Shown here: positions 63,129 through 64,000 of the stretch, one piece after another
Layout of the letters: each line of letters starts with the position of its first letter
How positions within the stretch are numbered: the first letter of the stretch is position 1
NCBI RefSeq assembly: GCF_007896845.1
Contig: NZ_VOHS01000002.1
Location: 248,001 to 312,000, forward strand
Source: Chitinophaga pinensis
GTDB taxonomy: Bacteria; Bacteroidota; Bacteroidia; Chitinophagales; Chitinophagaceae
Length of the DNA stretch: 64,000 bases
Direction: 5' to 3'
The notes under the pieces: generated by a model
Seen by the model: only the letters and a program-made list of their open reading frames with translations
What the model was told of the DNA's origin: nothing
Databases searched by the model: none
Made by a program: the position numbers and the translations under genes

Positions 63129-64000
63129 TTATTTCTTCGCCTCGGCATAACTTACTTCTGCGGCCCGGTGGCTCGCATCTTTTTCCCCCAGTTTTGTCCA
63201 CAATGCCGCATAATCCGCTTTAATACGATCGCGCACCGTCTTGTCTTTTAGCAACAAGGTCAGCTCTGTCAACAGATTTTCTTCCGTCAGGTCGTGCTGA
63301 ATCAATTCCTTTACAACAGGTTTGTCCATCACGAGGTTCACCAGCGCAATATATTTTACCTTGATCAGTCGTTTCGCAAAGAAATAGGAAATAGCACTGC
63401 CTTTATAGCAAACTACCTCAGGTACACCAAACAAGGCAGTTTCCAATGTAGCGGTACCGGAGGTCACCAGCGCTGCTTCCGCCTGACGGAGTAAGGTATA
63501 GGTTTGTCCTTTTACTGTAGAGACATTCGGATGTGCACCGATCAGTCCCTGTATAAACGCATCATCCAGACTGGGCGCCTGTGCTACAATAAACTGATGG
63601 TCAGGGAAATGTTTAGCCATGGTCAACATGATGGGTAGCTTGACGCTCACTTCCTGCTTACGGCTGCCGGGCAGAATGGCAATAACAGGTTTGTCTGCCA
63701 ATGGGGCATCAGCCGGTTTTTCCTTTGCCTCCCGGATCACCTGTATCAAGGGGTGACCTACATACTCCACCTCGTAATCCCATTTTTTATAAAAATCCTG
63801 TTCAAATGGCAGGATGCAGAGCATTTTATCCACACTCCGTCTGATCTTTTTAACGCGATTCTCCTTCCAGGCCCATACCTGCGGAGAAATATAAAACACG
63901 ATCTTATATCCCAATGGTTTCGCCCACTCCGCAATACGCAGGTTGAAACCTGCATAGTCGATCAGCACCAGTACATCCGGCTGATATTGCTGAATATCCT
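63129..64000 (-). CDS. lpxB: Lipid-A-disaccharide synthase, 5' end outside window
   Basis: The C-terminal 290 residues of a GT19 glycosyltransferase that joins UDP-2,3-diacylglucosamine and lipid X in lipid A synthesis at the inner membrane. Typical segments are PDVLVLIDYAGFNLRIAEW, YYISPQVWAWKENRV (read FYISPQVWAWKENRVKKI), VGHPL, AILPGSRKQEV and VTSGTATLETALFGVP. The frame is open through the right edge of the window, so the GTG at 63968 is internal and not a start. Confidence 0.95.
   Translation of the reverse strand, partial: DIQQYQPDVLVLIDYAGFNLRIAEWAKPLGYKIVFYISPQVWAWKENRVKKIRRSVDKMLCILPFEQDFYKKWDYEVEYVGHPLIQVIREAKEKPADAPLADKPVIAILPGSRKQEVSVKLPIMLTMAKHFPDHQFIVAQAPSLDDAFIQGLIGAHPNVSTVKGQTYTLLRQAEAALVTSGTATLETALFGVPEVVCYKGSAISYFFAKRLIKVKYIALVNLVMDKPVVKELIQHDLTEENLLTELTLLLKDKTVRDRIKADYAALWTKLGEKDASHRAAEVSYAEAKK

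Overview
The window looks like a chromosomal segment of a free-living Bacteroidota, most likely family Chitinophagaceae (Chitinophaga-like). The signs are a SusC/SusD pair with an ECF sigma factor and FecR regulator, a complete 14-gene nuo operon with a short NuoG, GH29 and GH2 glycosidases, DUF6427- and DUF6728-like proteins, and promoters of the Bacteroidota form TTTG-N19-TAnnTTTG. No rRNA, tRNA, CRISPR array, insertion sequence or prophage was seen. Family assignments rest on motifs and recall, because no database search was possible.

Layout. 1-5.4 kb: a RidA protein and a GntP-type permease (minus), an orphan MacB-like ABC permease (minus), then a LacI regulator and a sugar-kinase-like phosphotransferase (plus). 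5.4-18.8 kb: nuoA to nuoN on the minus strand, with a recognisable promoter upstream and a bidirectional terminator at the end. 18.9-21.9 kb: a small membrane protein, a PstS-like lipoprotein and a TPR protein (minus). 22.2-24.1 kb: a low-molecular-weight tyrosine phosphatase and hisS (plus). 24.1-29.6 kb: a two-gene hypothetical unit whose larger gene is frameshifted, a stand-alone DsbD alpha domain followed by DsbD, purQ, and a DUF6427-like membrane protein, also frameshifted. 29.6-30.0 kb: a gene-free stretch holding a perfect 37-bp inverted repeat. 30.0-33.7 kb: lipoprotein, Crp/Fnr regulator, TPR protein, 3-methyladenine DNA glycosylase and a hypothetical protein.

33.8-48.4 kb is the main accessory system: ECF sigma, FecR, SusC-like transporter with an STN signalling domain, SusD-like lipoprotein, a further lipoprotein, and three hydrolases (M14 peptidase, M20 amidohydrolase, second M14 peptidase). 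The genes from susC onward are nearly contiguous and end at a terminator. The encoded enzymes are peptidases and an amidohydrolase, with no glycosidase, so this looks like a locus for peptides or amino-acid conjugates and not for polysaccharide.

48.6-64 kb: a secreted hypothetical protein, a TIGR01777 oxidoreductase, pabB, an acidic low-complexity protein, purA, a RelA/SpoT enzyme, a 2H phosphoesterase, an orphan OmpR-type response regulator, a GH2 beta-mannosidase plus GH29 alpha-fucosidase operon, a DUF6728-like small protein and the 3' part of lpxB.

Features not explained by the genes: short arrays with an exact 7-bp period at seven intergenic sites, six of them just 5' of a start codon; the 37-bp inverted repeat with an 11-bp internal period; two one-base homopolymer frameshifts; and a DsbD whose fused alpha domain lacks the cysteines that its stand-alone neighbour retains.
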